NCBI GenBank assembly: GCA_934438085.1
Contig: CAKSBC010000025.1
Location: forward strand, 1-21,620
From: an uncultured Lachnospiraceae bacterium
Lineage (GTDB): Bacteria; Bacillota; Clostridia; Lachnospirales; Lachnospiraceae
Length of the DNA: 21,620 nt
Reading direction: 5' to 3'
Part shown: one piece after another, positions 7,489 through 15,111 of the stretch
Layout: the number at the start of each line of letters is the position of its first letter
Position numbering within the stretch: position 1 is the first letter of the stretch
The notes under the pieces: model-generated
Told to the model about the DNA's origin: nothing
What the model saw: only the letters and a program-made list of their open reading frames with translations
The model's database searches: none
Position numbers and translations under genes: made by a program

Positions 7489-7559
7489 GGCGACATAGCC
7501 AAGTGGTAAGGCGTAGGTCTGCAACACCTTGATCACCGGTTCAAATCCGGTTGTCGCCT
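7489..7559 (+). tRNA. tRNA-Cys(GCA)
   Basis: A cloverleaf with acceptor GGCGACA/TGTCGCC, anticodon loop CTGCAAC (anticodon GCA), T-arm CCGG/CCGG with loop TTCAAAT and discriminator T, the usual base for tRNA-Cys. CCA is not encoded. It is a single-gene unit with its own promoter and terminator. Confidence 0.96.
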
Positions 7560-7562
7560 CTG

Positions 7563-7591
7563 AAAAAACGACTCATATGAGTCGTTTTTTT
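7563..7591 (+). terminator. Terminator of tRNA-Cys
   Basis: Palindrome ACGACTCAT/ATGAGTCGT flanked by six A upstream and seven T downstream, starting 4 bases after the tRNA. Confidence 0.92.
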
Positions 7592-7669
7592 CTTTTCCTA
7601 AACTCTATCTAATTTCAAAATATGCACCAACACTTTTATCCGCCCAGTATCTTCTTTCAAACGACTTAA

Positions 7670-7709
7670 AACTGCGAATTAGCATTATATACTTAGCTAA
7701 TTCGCAGTT
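7670..7709 (-). terminator. Terminator-like hairpin after the trp operon
   Basis: A perfect 14-bp stem (7670-7683 with 7696-7709) and 12-base loop about 40 bases past the trpA stop. On the minus strand it ends in GCAGTTTTAAG, so the T-run is short; it is the only candidate end of the trp transcript here. Confidence 0.6.
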
Positions 7710-7745
7710 CAAAACAACACTTTTTTCCTATATCCCTATAACCCT

Positions 7746-8606
7746 TTACTGCATTCCCGCCTTGAGCTCTGCGACAAATTTTCCTATAGGCTCAGCCGCA
7801 TCACGACCATACTGCTCTGCTATCTTCACTATGGCGCTTCCTACTATGGCACCGTCAGAGACCTTTGCCATGCGTCCGGCTGTCTCAGGGTTTGATATAC
7901 CGAAGCCCACAGCACAAGGCACATCTGTATTTTCCCTTATGACCTTTGTCATAGCTGCTATATCTGATTTTATCTCAGTTCTTGTTCCGGTAACTCCGAG
8001 ACTTGAAACCACATATATAAATCCTTCTGCCTCTTTTGCTATCATTGCTATACGATTTTCAGAGGTAGGTGCAATGAGCGAAATAAGATCAACCCCATAC
8101 TTATGGCAAATGTCTGCAAATTCTCCCTTTTCCTCATAAGGAAGATCCGGCAAGATAAGCCCGTCAATACCTATCTCGGCACATTTTGATATAAATTTCT
8201 CTGACCCCGTATACTGCACTGCTCCGGCTCTTTTCATGGTTCCGTCTGCTCTTAAGCTTTCATTTTCCTTTTTCAGCTCTTCCGACTGCTCATAGCCATA
8301 GGAAAATACAACATTAGAATATGTCATAAACACCATTGGAATGCTGACATCCTTCCTGAGTTCCTTTACAAAATCGAATATCTTGTCTGTGGTAATTCCT
8401 CCGTCAAGAGCTCTCAGATTAGCTGCCTGGATGACCGGGCCTTCTGCAGTAGGATCAGAAAACGGAATGCCCAATTCTATAAGATCAGCGCCGTTTGCAG
8501 CCATTGCTCTAACAATTTTCCCTGTTGTCTCAAGATCCGGATCTCCGCAGGTTATAAAAGGTATCAGCGCCTTACCGTTCTTAAATGCATTTTTAATATT
8601 ACTCAT
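7746..8606 (-). CDS. trpA: Tryptophan synthase alpha chain
   Basis: Cleaves indole-3-glycerol phosphate to indole and glyceraldehyde 3-phosphate, passing indole to TrpB. It is a TIM barrel with Glu44 in ELGIPFSDP (catalytic Glu49 of the Salmonella enzyme). The second catalytic acid, Asp60 of LADGP in Salmonella, is Glu55 here (TAEGP), a variant I believe also occurs in other Clostridia. At 286 residues it is about 20-30 longer than usual. The excess is a charged segment at about residues 106-135, after VVFSYGY and before EKFISKCAEIGIDG, where relatives join directly. The start overlaps the trpB stop by 8 bases, with a GGGGAGG ribosome site inside trpB, so alpha and beta chains are translationally coupled. 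Last gene of the operon. Confidence 0.96.
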   Translation of the reverse strand: MSNIKNAFKNGKALIPFITCGDPDLETTGKIVRAMAANGADLIELGIPFSDPTAEGPVIQAANLRALDGGITTDKIFDFVKELRKDVSIPMVFMTYSNVVFSYGYEQSEELKKENESLRADGTMKRAGAVQYTGSEKFISKCAEIGIDGLILPDLPYEEKGEFADICHKYGVDLISLIAPTSENRIAMIAKEAEGFIYVVSSLGVTGTRTEIKSDIAAMTKVIRENTDVPCAVGFGISNPETAGRMAKVSDGAIVGSAIVKIAEQYGRDAAEPIGKFVAELKAGMQ

Positions 8607-9789
8607 GGAGATCCTCCCCTCTGTACCTTGCGATAGCAGCTACATCCTTATCGCCTCGACCTGAAAGCGTTATTACAATTATCTTATCCTTATCCATACT
8701 TGGTGCCAGCTTCATGGCATAGGCAACAGCATGAGAGCTTTCTATTGCAGGTATTATTCCCTCTGTCCTTGAAAGATATTCAAATGCATTTACAGCCTCA
8801 TCATCAGTCACTGCCACATACTCGGCTCTTCCTATATCATGAAGATATGCATGCTCCGGCCCTATTCCCGGATAATCAAGTCCTGCAGAAATCGAATAAA
8901 CCGGTGCAATTTGTCCGTATTTGTCCTGGCAGAAATACGACTTCATTCCATGGAAAATGCCTAATCTGCCGGTGTTTATGGTCGCTGCCGTTTCATAGGT
9001 ATCTATGCCGCGTCCTGCTGCCTCACAGCCAATAAGCCTTACCTCCTTATCATCTATAAAGTTATAGAATGTTCCGATAGCATTTGATCCGCCGCCGACA
9101 CATGCAAGCACTGCATCCGGAAGTCTGCCTTCCTTTTCAAGCATCTGTTCTTTTATCTCTTTTGAAATGACCGCCTGAAAATCACGAACTATTGTAGGAA
9201 ACGGATGCGGTCCCATGCATGAACCGAGGCAATAATGTGTATCATCAATTCTGCTCGTCCATTCACGCATAGCTTCTGATACGGCATCTTTTAATGTTGC
9301 AGTTCCGGATGTTACAGGAACTACAGTTGCTCCCAAAAGCTTCATGCGGTAAACATTTAAAGCCTGTCTTTCAGTATCCTCTTTGCCCATAAAAACTACG
9401 CATTCCATGTCCATGAGCGCTGCTGCTGTAGCTGTAGCAACTCCGTGCTGACCTGCTCCGGTCTCAGCTATAAGCCTTGTCTTGCCCATTTTTTTCGCAA
9501 GAAGCGCCTGTCCGAGCACATTGTTGATCTTATGTGCTCCTGTATGATTAAGGTCCTCTCTCTTAAGGTATATCTTCGCACCGCCAAGCTCCCTCGTAAG
9601 CTTTTCAGCATAATAAAGTCTTGACGGTCTGCCTGCATAATTATTTAAAAGCTCTGTAAGCTCAGCATTGAATTCAGGATCATTTTTATAATGATTATAT
9701 GCTGCTTCAAGTTCATTTACGGCGTTCATAAGAGTTTCAGGTATATATTGTCCGCCGTGAATACCGAAGCGTCCGTTTGGATTTGTCAT
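8599..9789 (-). CDS. trpB: Tryptophan synthase beta chain
   Basis: A PLP enzyme of 396 residues that condenses indole with serine to give tryptophan. The Schiff-base Lys is Lys87 in HTGAHKINN, the catalytic Glu is Glu109 in LIAETGAGQHG, and the PLP phosphate loop is GGGSNAIG. The opening GRFGIHGGQYIPETL and overall length are typical of TrpB1, the partner of TrpA. The gene lies about 105 bases after trpF, the longest gap in the operon, which holds a 30-bp duplication, a hairpin and a short ORF overlapping the trpB start. The ribosome site AAGAGA before the chosen ATG is weak, while a stronger site serves the overlapping ORF. Confidence 0.97.
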   Translation of the reverse strand: MTNPNGRFGIHGGQYIPETLMNAVNELEAAYNHYKNDPEFNAELTELLNNYAGRPSRLYYAEKLTRELGGAKIYLKREDLNHTGAHKINNVLGQALLAKKMGKTRLIAETGAGQHGVATATAAALMDMECVVFMGKEDTERQALNVYRMKLLGATVVPVTSGTATLKDAVSEAMREWTSRIDDTHYCLGSCMGPHPFPTIVRDFQAVISKEIKEQMLEKEGRLPDAVLACVGGGSNAIGTFYNFIDDKEVRLIGCEAAGRGIDTYETAATINTGRLGIFHGMKSYFCQDKYGQIAPVYSISAGLDYPGIGPEHAYLHDIGRAEYVAVTDDEAVNAFEYLSRTEGIIPAIESSHAVAYAMKLAPSMDKDKIIVITLSGRGDKDVAAIARYRGEDLHE

Positions 9790-9840
9790 ATCTCTTATCT
9801 GTATGATGGCAATGCTTCGTCACCATACGTTTCCTTTCCT

Positions 9841-9900
9841 TATTACTTTATCAACTAAATTTTTCTACAGAATCACTTTATCAACTAAACTATTTTACAG
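9841..9900. repeat. 30-bp tandem duplication at the trpF 3' end
   Basis: Two adjacent 30-base copies (9841-9870 and 9871-9900) share ACTTTATCAACTAAA and end in T-rich sequence plus ACAG. The copy at 9871-9900 includes the trpF stop codon; the other lies in the trpF-trpB gap and looks like a later duplicate that has drifted by a few bases. Confidence 0.85.
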
Positions 9901-10677
9901 ATTTTCATCCTCATTAGGCAGAAGCTCTGCAGCTCTGACGTTTACTGCAAACTCTGCGATTTTGGCCATATCCTTTTTCTTATCGGTCTCTATTCCTGAG
10001 CTGACATCGACCGCGTACGGATGAAAACGCCTAACGGCGCCGGCTGCATTTTCAGGCGTAAGTCCTCCGGCAAAGAAATAAGGTCTTTCTATTTCTGACA
10101 TCAGTGCCCAATCAAAGGTCTGTCCTGTACCGGTTCCTGAGTCAAGCAATATGTAATCCGCAGAGGATGACACTGCTCTTTCGATATCCTCAGCTGATTT
10201 TATTTTAAAAGCCTTGATAATATCACCTTTTACGATCCTTTTACTGCGATTTTTGTTTTGCCCTTGATCTTTATCTGATGAGTTTTTATCTAAGCTTTCT
10301 TCGGGAATCCTCATGCTTTCGTTTAAAGATGCGGCTTTGCCGCTATATTTAGCTGTCATAGAATCACTAACATCCTCTATAGCTGCTAAATTTCTAAGCT
10401 CTGCTATATAATCGTCATCCTCAGTGCCATGGAGCTGTGCAATGTCTATCGTACCGTCCCTTAACTGCTTTGCGACGTATTCGACAGGCTCGTTGACAAA
10501 TACGCCTACTGCCATTATTCCGGGCTTTAAAAGCTTTTTAAGCTCCGCAACTCTTTCAGGCTCAACATATCTCCAGAATCCGGAGCTCATTATAAAGCCG
10601 GCAAAATTCGCCCCTGCAGCATTTATCATGGCTACATCTTCACTGCGCCTTAAGCCGCAGCATTTTATCATTGTCAT
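9895..10677 (-). CDS. trpF: Phosphoribosylanthranilate isomerase with an inserted loop
   Basis: Catalyses the Amadori rearrangement of phosphoribosylanthranilate, the third step of the pathway. It is a TIM barrel with general base Cys7 in IKCCGL, QLHG at 81-84, LLDSGTGTGQTFDW at 177-190, AGGL at 203-206 and general acid Asp224 in AVDVSSG. The protein is 260 residues, against about 200-215 for the family. The excess is a Ser/Lys/Asn/Asp-rich, hydrophilic segment at about residues 97-150, inserted between HGTEDDDYIAELRN and GDIIKAFKI, where relatives have only a few residues. The frame is intact throughout. It starts 7 bases after trpC, with AGGAGG at the end of trpC serving as ribosome site. 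Confidence 0.94.
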   Translation of the reverse strand: MTMIKCCGLRRSEDVAMINAAGANFAGFIMSSGFWRYVEPERVAELKKLLKPGIMAVGVFVNEPVEYVAKQLRDGTIDIAQLHGTEDDDYIAELRNLAAIEDVSDSMTAKYSGKAASLNESMRIPEESLDKNSSDKDQGQNKNRSKRIVKGDIIKAFKIKSAEDIERAVSSSADYILLDSGTGTGQTFDWALMSEIERPYFFAGGLTPENAAGAVRRFHPYAVDVSSGIETDKKKDMAKIAEFAVNVRAAELLPNEDENL

Positions 10678-10684
10678 TTTATGC

Positions 10685-11482
10685 TTAAGCCCTCCTCATA
10701 GCCTCTAAAAGCTTTGCCTTATCCTTAGCTCTCATTAATGCCTCGCCTATAAGCACCGCATCGACTCCTGCTGCCTTCAAAGGCGGTATGTCTTCAATTC
10801 CTCTGATTCCGCTTTCAGATACAAATGTCACATCTTCAGGAGCAATTTCCTTTAATCGTCTGCTGTTTTCCGTATCAACTTCAAAGGTTTTTAAATTGCG
10901 GTTATTCACACCTATAAGCCTTGCTCCGCAGGAAACTGCTTTCTTAAGCTCCTCTTCGTCATGTGTTTCTGTCAATGCCGAAAGTCCGAGCTCATCGCAT
11001 ATCCTCAGGTATTTCTTAAGCTCAGCTTCATTTAACAGCGCACATATCAGCAGCACTGCATCAGCTCCCATCAGCTTTGCCTGATATATCTGATATTCGT
11101 CAACGGTAAAATCCTTCCTTATCATAGGAGTATTTACCGCCGCTCTTATATCCCTGAAAATGTCATCACTTCCGAGAAACCACTTGGGCTCTGTCAGGCA
11201 TGAAATGCAGTCAGCTCCTGCTGCTTCATATTCCCTTGCAATATCAAGATATCTGAATTCGGGATCTATAATTCCCTTTGAAGGAGATGCCTTTTTAACT
11301 TCACAAATAAATGAAAGCCCTTCTTTTTTTAATGTATTTTCAAATTTAAAGCTTTCTCTTGAAGCTCCTCCGGACATCAGTTTATCAGTTTCCTCTTTCA
11401 GCCTCCTAAGCGACATTTTCTTCTTGTCCTGCTTGACTCTCACCCTTGCGTACTGTGAAAGCTCATCAAGTATATTTCCCAT
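10685..11482 (-). CDS. trpC: Indole-3-glycerol phosphate synthase
   Basis: Closes the indole ring from carboxyphenylamino-deoxyribulose phosphate with loss of CO2 and water. It is a 265-residue TIM barrel with Glu61 and Lys63 in CEVKKASPSKG, Lys123 in RKDFTVDEYQ, Glu172 in LTETHDE, Asn193 in GVNNRNL and the VSESGI phosphate-site motif at 221-226, all matching catalytic positions of the family. Length is normal and no insertion is seen, unlike its neighbours. It is 26 bases after trpD and 7 bases before trpF; TrpC and TrpF are separate, not fused as in E. coli. Confidence 0.97.
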   Translation of the reverse strand: MGNILDELSQYARVRVKQDKKKMSLRRLKEETDKLMSGGASRESFKFENTLKKEGLSFICEVKKASPSKGIIDPEFRYLDIAREYEAAGADCISCLTEPKWFLGSDDIFRDIRAAVNTPMIRKDFTVDEYQIYQAKLMGADAVLLICALLNEAELKKYLRICDELGLSALTETHDEEELKKAVSCGARLIGVNNRNLKTFEVDTENSRRLKEIAPEDVTFVSESGIRGIEDIPPLKAAGVDAVLIGEALMRAKDKAKLLEAMRRA

Positions 11483-11508
11483 ATCTAAGCCTTTTTATAT
11501 CTAACGCT

Positions 11509-12528
11509 TTACGCATTTGATTCCTTTATAAATTCCTCAAGCTTTTTGTATGCTGCTCCGGAATCGATCAGCTCTGCGGCAAGCTTCACGCCTTCTTGTG
11601 CCGATGCTGCTTTTCCTGCTATATAAAGTCCGCAGCCTGCATTCATAAGTACAATGTCTCGCTTTGCCCCGTGCAGTTCTCCCTTTAATATCTTTCCGGT
11701 GATTTCCGCATTTTCCTCAGGTGTTCCTCCGACGATTTCATCCTTTGAAGCAGTTTTTAATTCCAGATCCTCCGGCTTTATCTCATAGGATCTGTAGTTT
11801 TCTCCTTCAAACTCGCAGACCTTTGTCGGTGCGCTTATCGAGAGCTCATCCAGCTTATCCGTGCCGTATACTACCATACCTCTCTTTACGCCTAATTTTG
11901 TAAGCACCCTCGCAAGAAGATCTACAAGCGACTCATCATACACTCCGAGCAGCATCATTTCAGGTGAAGCGGGATTTGTCAGCGGCCCTAAAATGTTAAA
12001 CACCGTACGGATTCCAAGCTCTTTTCTGATTGCTCCAACATATTTCATTGAGCTGTGGTATTTCTGTGCGAAGAAGAAGCATATGCCGACTTTATTTAGG
12101 AGCTCTTCGCACTTTTCCGGTTCAAGGGAAATGTTAATGCCGAGAGCCTCCAGGCAGTCAGCCGTTCCTGATTTGGAGGAAGCTGCTCTGTTTCCGTGCT
12201 TTGCTACACATACACCGCCCGCTGCCAGAATAAATGCAGATGTGGTTGATATATTAAAGCTCTGTGCCTTGTCTCCGCCGGTTCCGACTATTTCAAACAC
12301 AGGCATATCATGATTAACTTTAAGCGCATGCTCTCTCATTGCAGCCGCACAGCCTGAGATCTCAGGTATTGTTTCTGCCTTTGAGCTCTTGGTGGATAAT
12401 GCCGCCAAAAATGCCGCATTTTGCGTAGGTGTTGTCTCTCCGTTCATTATTTCATTCATGACGGTATAAGCCTCGTCATAGCTTAAATCCTGCTTATCTA
12501 CTATCTTCTTTATAGCTTCCTGTATCAT
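11509..12528 (-). CDS. trpD: Anthranilate phosphoribosyltransferase
   Basis: Transfers phosphoribose from PRPP to anthranilate. It has 339 residues with the PRPP-binding GTGGDKAQSFNIST motif (82-95) and KHGNRAASSKSGTADCLEALG region (110-130), both diagnostic; length is normal. The start overlaps the trpG stop by 4 bases (ATGA). TrpD is a separate protein, not fused to the TrpG glutaminase as in enteric bacteria. Confidence 0.97.
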   Translation of the reverse strand: MIQEAIKKIVDKQDLSYDEAYTVMNEIMNGETTPTQNAAFLAALSTKSSKAETIPEISGCAAAMREHALKVNHDMPVFEIVGTGGDKAQSFNISTTSAFILAAGGVCVAKHGNRAASSKSGTADCLEALGINISLEPEKCEELLNKVGICFFFAQKYHSSMKYVGAIRKELGIRTVFNILGPLTNPASPEMMLLGVYDESLVDLLARVLTKLGVKRGMVVYGTDKLDELSISAPTKVCEFEGENYRSYEIKPEDLELKTASKDEIVGGTPEENAEITGKILKGELHGAKRDIVLMNAGCGLYIAGKAASAQEGVKLAAELIDSGAAYKKLEEFIKESNA

Positions 12529-13229
12529 TTGTTCTTCCCCTTTCTTGTAAGCTCTATAAAGCTTTTCAGCATTTTATCACCGTCAGGCGTCATTATTGAT
12601 TCCGGATGAAACTGCATTCCGTATATAGGAAGAGTTTTGTGCTCTACCGCCATAACATCGCCGTCTGTAGTCTTTGCCGTTATTCTTAACTCCTTTGGAA
12701 GTGTGTTCTCATCAAGTGCAAGTGAATGATATCTTGCGACAGGTGCCATTTTCGGTACATCTGTAAATATTACTGAGCTCTTGTCAAATTCTGTAATTGA
12801 CTGCTTCCCGTGCATCAGCTCTCTTGCATAGGTTATTGTTCCTCCGAAGGCCTGACATATCGCCTGATGGCCGAGACATACTCCGAGCACCGGAATACAA
12901 CCCTCAATGCTTATGTTTTTTTTATTATCTATGTAAGGCTCCTGCTTCTTTGCTTCCCTATTGTCTGCAGTGGAATTTATTTTGTTTTCTTCACTATAAG
13001 CCTTGTCCTTATTAGCTTGCCCTAAGGTCCTCACAAGCTCTGTTATAATTCCTGCATCCTCCGGACGCCCCGGGCCAGGTGAAATGATAATTCCGTCCGG
13101 CTTCATTTCAATTATTTCTTGTACAGTCATTTCATCATTTCTTATTACCTTTATATCCGGCTCTATAGCACCTATGAGCTGGTAGAGGTTATATGAAAAG
13201 CTGTCATAATTATCTATTAATAGAAGCAT
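12525..13229 (-). CDS. trpG: Anthranilate synthase component II (glutamine amidotransferase) with an inserted loop
   Basis: Supplies ammonia from glutamine to TrpE; class I amidotransferase, 234 residues from the chosen start. It has MLLLIDNYDSFSYNL at the N-terminus, PGPGRPEDAG at about 51-60, nucleophile Cys118 in GVCLGHQ and His208/Glu210 in FHPES. The frame is open to an ATG at 13271, but AGAGGAG stands just before the ATG at 13229 and the family begins there. A hydrophilic segment at about residues 70-109, rich in Lys, Glu and Asn, sits between the first helix and the PVLGVCLGHQ strand; usual TrpG/PabA proteins are about 190 residues. The protein may also serve folate synthesis (PabA role), since no other glutaminase is visible here. 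Confidence 0.95.
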   Translation of the reverse strand: MLLLIDNYDSFSYNLYQLIGAIEPDIKVIRNDEMTVQEIIEMKPDGIIISPGPGRPEDAGIITELVRTLGQANKDKAYSEENKINSTADNREAKKQEPYIDNKKNISIEGCIPVLGVCLGHQAICQAFGGTITYARELMHGKQSITEFDKSSVIFTDVPKMAPVARYHSLALDENTLPKELRITAKTTDGDVMAVEHKTLPIYGMQFHPESIMTPDGDKMLKSFIELTRKGKNK

Positions 13230-13298
13230 TGCTCTCCTCTTTTCTTCTATCCTTTGTTCTGATGCATTCAAGCTCTGCCTAAAGCATTGCTTTCAGCA

Positions 13299-14780
13299 TT
13301 AAGCTTCTATTTCTCCGGCGCTTTGAAGTGCCTTCACCACTGCCGCTGCCTTGTTTATGCATTCTTTGTATTCATTTTCAGGAACAGAATCGGCAACTAT
13401 TCCGGCTCCGCTTCTTACATAAACCTTGCCGCCCTTTTTGTAGGCTATCCTTATGGCAATGCAGGTGTCCAGATTGCCGGTGAAATCTATGTAGCCTATC
13501 GCGCCTCCGTAGATGCCTCGCTTGTTGTTTTCAAGCTCGTTTATCAGCTGGCATGCTCTTATCTTAGGCGCGCCTGAAAGCGTTCCTGCCGGAAGCACCG
13601 AGCCTACTGCATCTAAAGCGTCCATATCATCTCTGATAATGCCTCTTACTGTGGAGCCTATATGCATTACGTGAGAATATCGTTCTATCGAATGAAGCTT
13701 CTCAACTTCTACAGTGCCGAATTTTGAAATTCTGCCGAGATCATTTCGCCCGAGATCCACAAGCATGTTGTGCTCTGCAAGCTCTTTTTCATCCTTAAGA
13801 AGTCCATCCTCAAGTGCTTTATCCTCAGCCTCTGTCTTTCCTCTCGGTCTGGTTCCTGCAAGCGGAAATGTATGAAGCACGCCGTCCTCCAGCTTTACAA
13901 GTGTCTCAGGTGAAGCTCCCGCTACTTCTACGTCCTGACCTGAGAAATAAAACATATACGGTGAAGGATTAAGTGTACGCAATACTCTGTAGGTATTAAG
14001 CAGGCTTCCCTCAAACCCTGCCGAAAGAACATTTGAGAGCACTATCTGGAAAATGTCTCCTTCCTTTATGTAATGCTTTGCTTTTTCAACCATTGCGCAA
14101 TATGCATCTTTATCAAAAAACGGCTTTGGCTCTTCTAAAAGTCTTCCGCCCTTTTCAGCTTTGGCTTCTCCGTTAAGAATGAGCTCCTTGAGACTCTTCA
14201 GTTCTAATTTGGCTTTGTTGTAATTTACCTCGAGCTCCTCAGCACTTTCACCGGTTTCTATATTGCATATAAGTATCAGCTTCTGCCTGTAGTTATCAAA
14301 GGCTATGACCTTATCAAAAAGCATCAGGTCAAAATCCTTAAAGCCCTCCGTATCTGCAGCATCCATATTTAAAGACGGTTCTGTATACTTCAGATAATCA
14401 TATGAAAAATATCCGACGAGACCGCCTGTAAACGGCGGAAGATATTCTATCTTTGGACTTTTGTGCTCGGAAAGTATCTGTCTTAGATAGTCCTTAGGAC
14501 TGTCTGTCTTTACTGTTATAGAGCCCATCTTCATAACCTTGTCTACACAGGTTATTTCCATTGTCGGATCAAAGCCAAGAAAGGTATATCTGCCCCATTT
14601 TTCGGTATTCTCTACTGATTCCAGTAAATAGCAATGTCCGGAAACATTTTTCAGTATTTTAAGTACTTCTATAGGAGTACGTATGTCCGACAGGATTTCG
14701 CAGCTTACTGGTATCAACTTGTAGCTTTTATCTTTTGCTGCGATTTCTGTTGCCTCTTTAAGACTCGGTCTGAAATTCAT
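13299..14780 (-). CDS. trpE: Anthranilate synthase component I
   Basis: Converts chorismate to anthranilate with TrpG; first committed step. It has 493 residues from the ATG at 14780, which follows AAGGAGGT by 3 bases. The LLES motif at 52-55 is the usual tryptophan feedback site. The chorismate-binding domain shows GASPETLVKL, AGTRPRGKT, DLGRNDLGR, HIGSTVRG, LPAGTLSGAPK and YGGAIGYIDFTGNLDTCIAIR. The frame is also open upstream to an ATG at 14861 (and TTG 14873) inside the last leader repeat, which would add 27 residues unlike family N-termini. I judge 14780 the main start because of its ribosome site and homology. Regulated by the upstream T-box and, by family, feedback inhibition. Confidence 0.96.
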   Translation of the reverse strand: MNFRPSLKEATEIAAKDKSYKLIPVSCEILSDIRTPIEVLKILKNVSGHCYLLESVENTEKWGRYTFLGFDPTMEITCVDKVMKMGSITVKTDSPKDYLRQILSEHKSPKIEYLPPFTGGLVGYFSYDYLKYTEPSLNMDAADTEGFKDFDLMLFDKVIAFDNYRQKLILICNIETGESAEELEVNYNKAKLELKSLKELILNGEAKAEKGGRLLEEPKPFFDKDAYCAMVEKAKHYIKEGDIFQIVLSNVLSAGFEGSLLNTYRVLRTLNPSPYMFYFSGQDVEVAGASPETLVKLEDGVLHTFPLAGTRPRGKTEAEDKALEDGLLKDEKELAEHNMLVDLGRNDLGRISKFGTVEVEKLHSIERYSHVMHIGSTVRGIIRDDMDALDAVGSVLPAGTLSGAPKIRACQLINELENNKRGIYGGAIGYIDFTGNLDTCIAIRIAYKKGGKVYVRSGAGIVADSVPENEYKECINKAAAVVKALQSAGEIEA

Positions 14781-14869
14781 AAAACCTCCTTCTGCGGCTC
14801 CGCCCCAGGTAATCATGTTTGGAACCGCTTCGCTTGTTCCAAACTGATTAACATTCGTCATGAACAAGC

Positions 14870-14986
14870 TCAAGCGAACTTGGCTTGTTCCTTCCCTTGT
14901 ATCTTTTTTGTTATGCCTGCGGCTTCGCCCCAGGTAATCATGTTTGGAACCGCTTCGCTTGTTCCAAACTGATTAACATTCGTCAT
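14870..14986 (-). CDS. Short ORF in the middle leader repeat (possible leader peptide)
   Basis: A 38-codon frame beginning MTNVNQFGTSEAVPN, with one Trp in MITWGEAAG and ending EQAKFA. Its TGA stop lies 9 bases upstream of the ATG of the next unit. The only ribosome-like site, GGAAGGAAC, lies about 25 bases upstream, separated by a hairpin that would bring it next to the ATG if folded. Whether it is translated is unknown. Confidence 0.3.
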   Translation of the reverse strand: MTNVNQFGTSEAVPNMITWGEAAGITKKIQGKEQAKFA

Positions 14987-14994
14987 GAACAAGC

Positions 14995-15111
14995 TCAAGC
15001 AAGCTTGGCTTGTTCCTTCCCTTGTATCTTTTTTGTTATGCCTGCGGCTTCGCCCCAGGTAATCATGTTTGGAACCGCTTCGCTTGTTCCAAACTGATTA
15101 ACATTCGTCAT
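14995..15111 (-). CDS. Short ORF in the 5'-most leader repeat (possible leader peptide)
   Basis: A 38-codon frame near-identical to the one in the middle repeat, with Trp in MITWGEAAG and ending EQAKLA. It is the first ATG frame after the T-box terminator. GAGGAAGGAAC precedes the same hairpin upstream of the ATG. No homology to a known protein is recognised; expression is speculative. Confidence 0.3.
   Translation of the reverse strand: MTNVNQFGTSEAVPNMITWGEAAGITKKIQGKEQAKLA

Noticed and set aside
7762..8139. 125-codon plus-strand ORF
   Set aside because: Antisense to trpA with no recognisable domain or ribosome site.
11861..12313. 150-codon plus-strand ORF
   Set aside because: It lies wholly antisense to trpD, which has full family motifs; long antisense frames are common opposite such genes.
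13230..13271. Upstream ATG start for trpG
   Set aside because: It adds residues not seen in the family and lacks a ribosome site, while AGAGGAG directly precedes the ATG at 13229.
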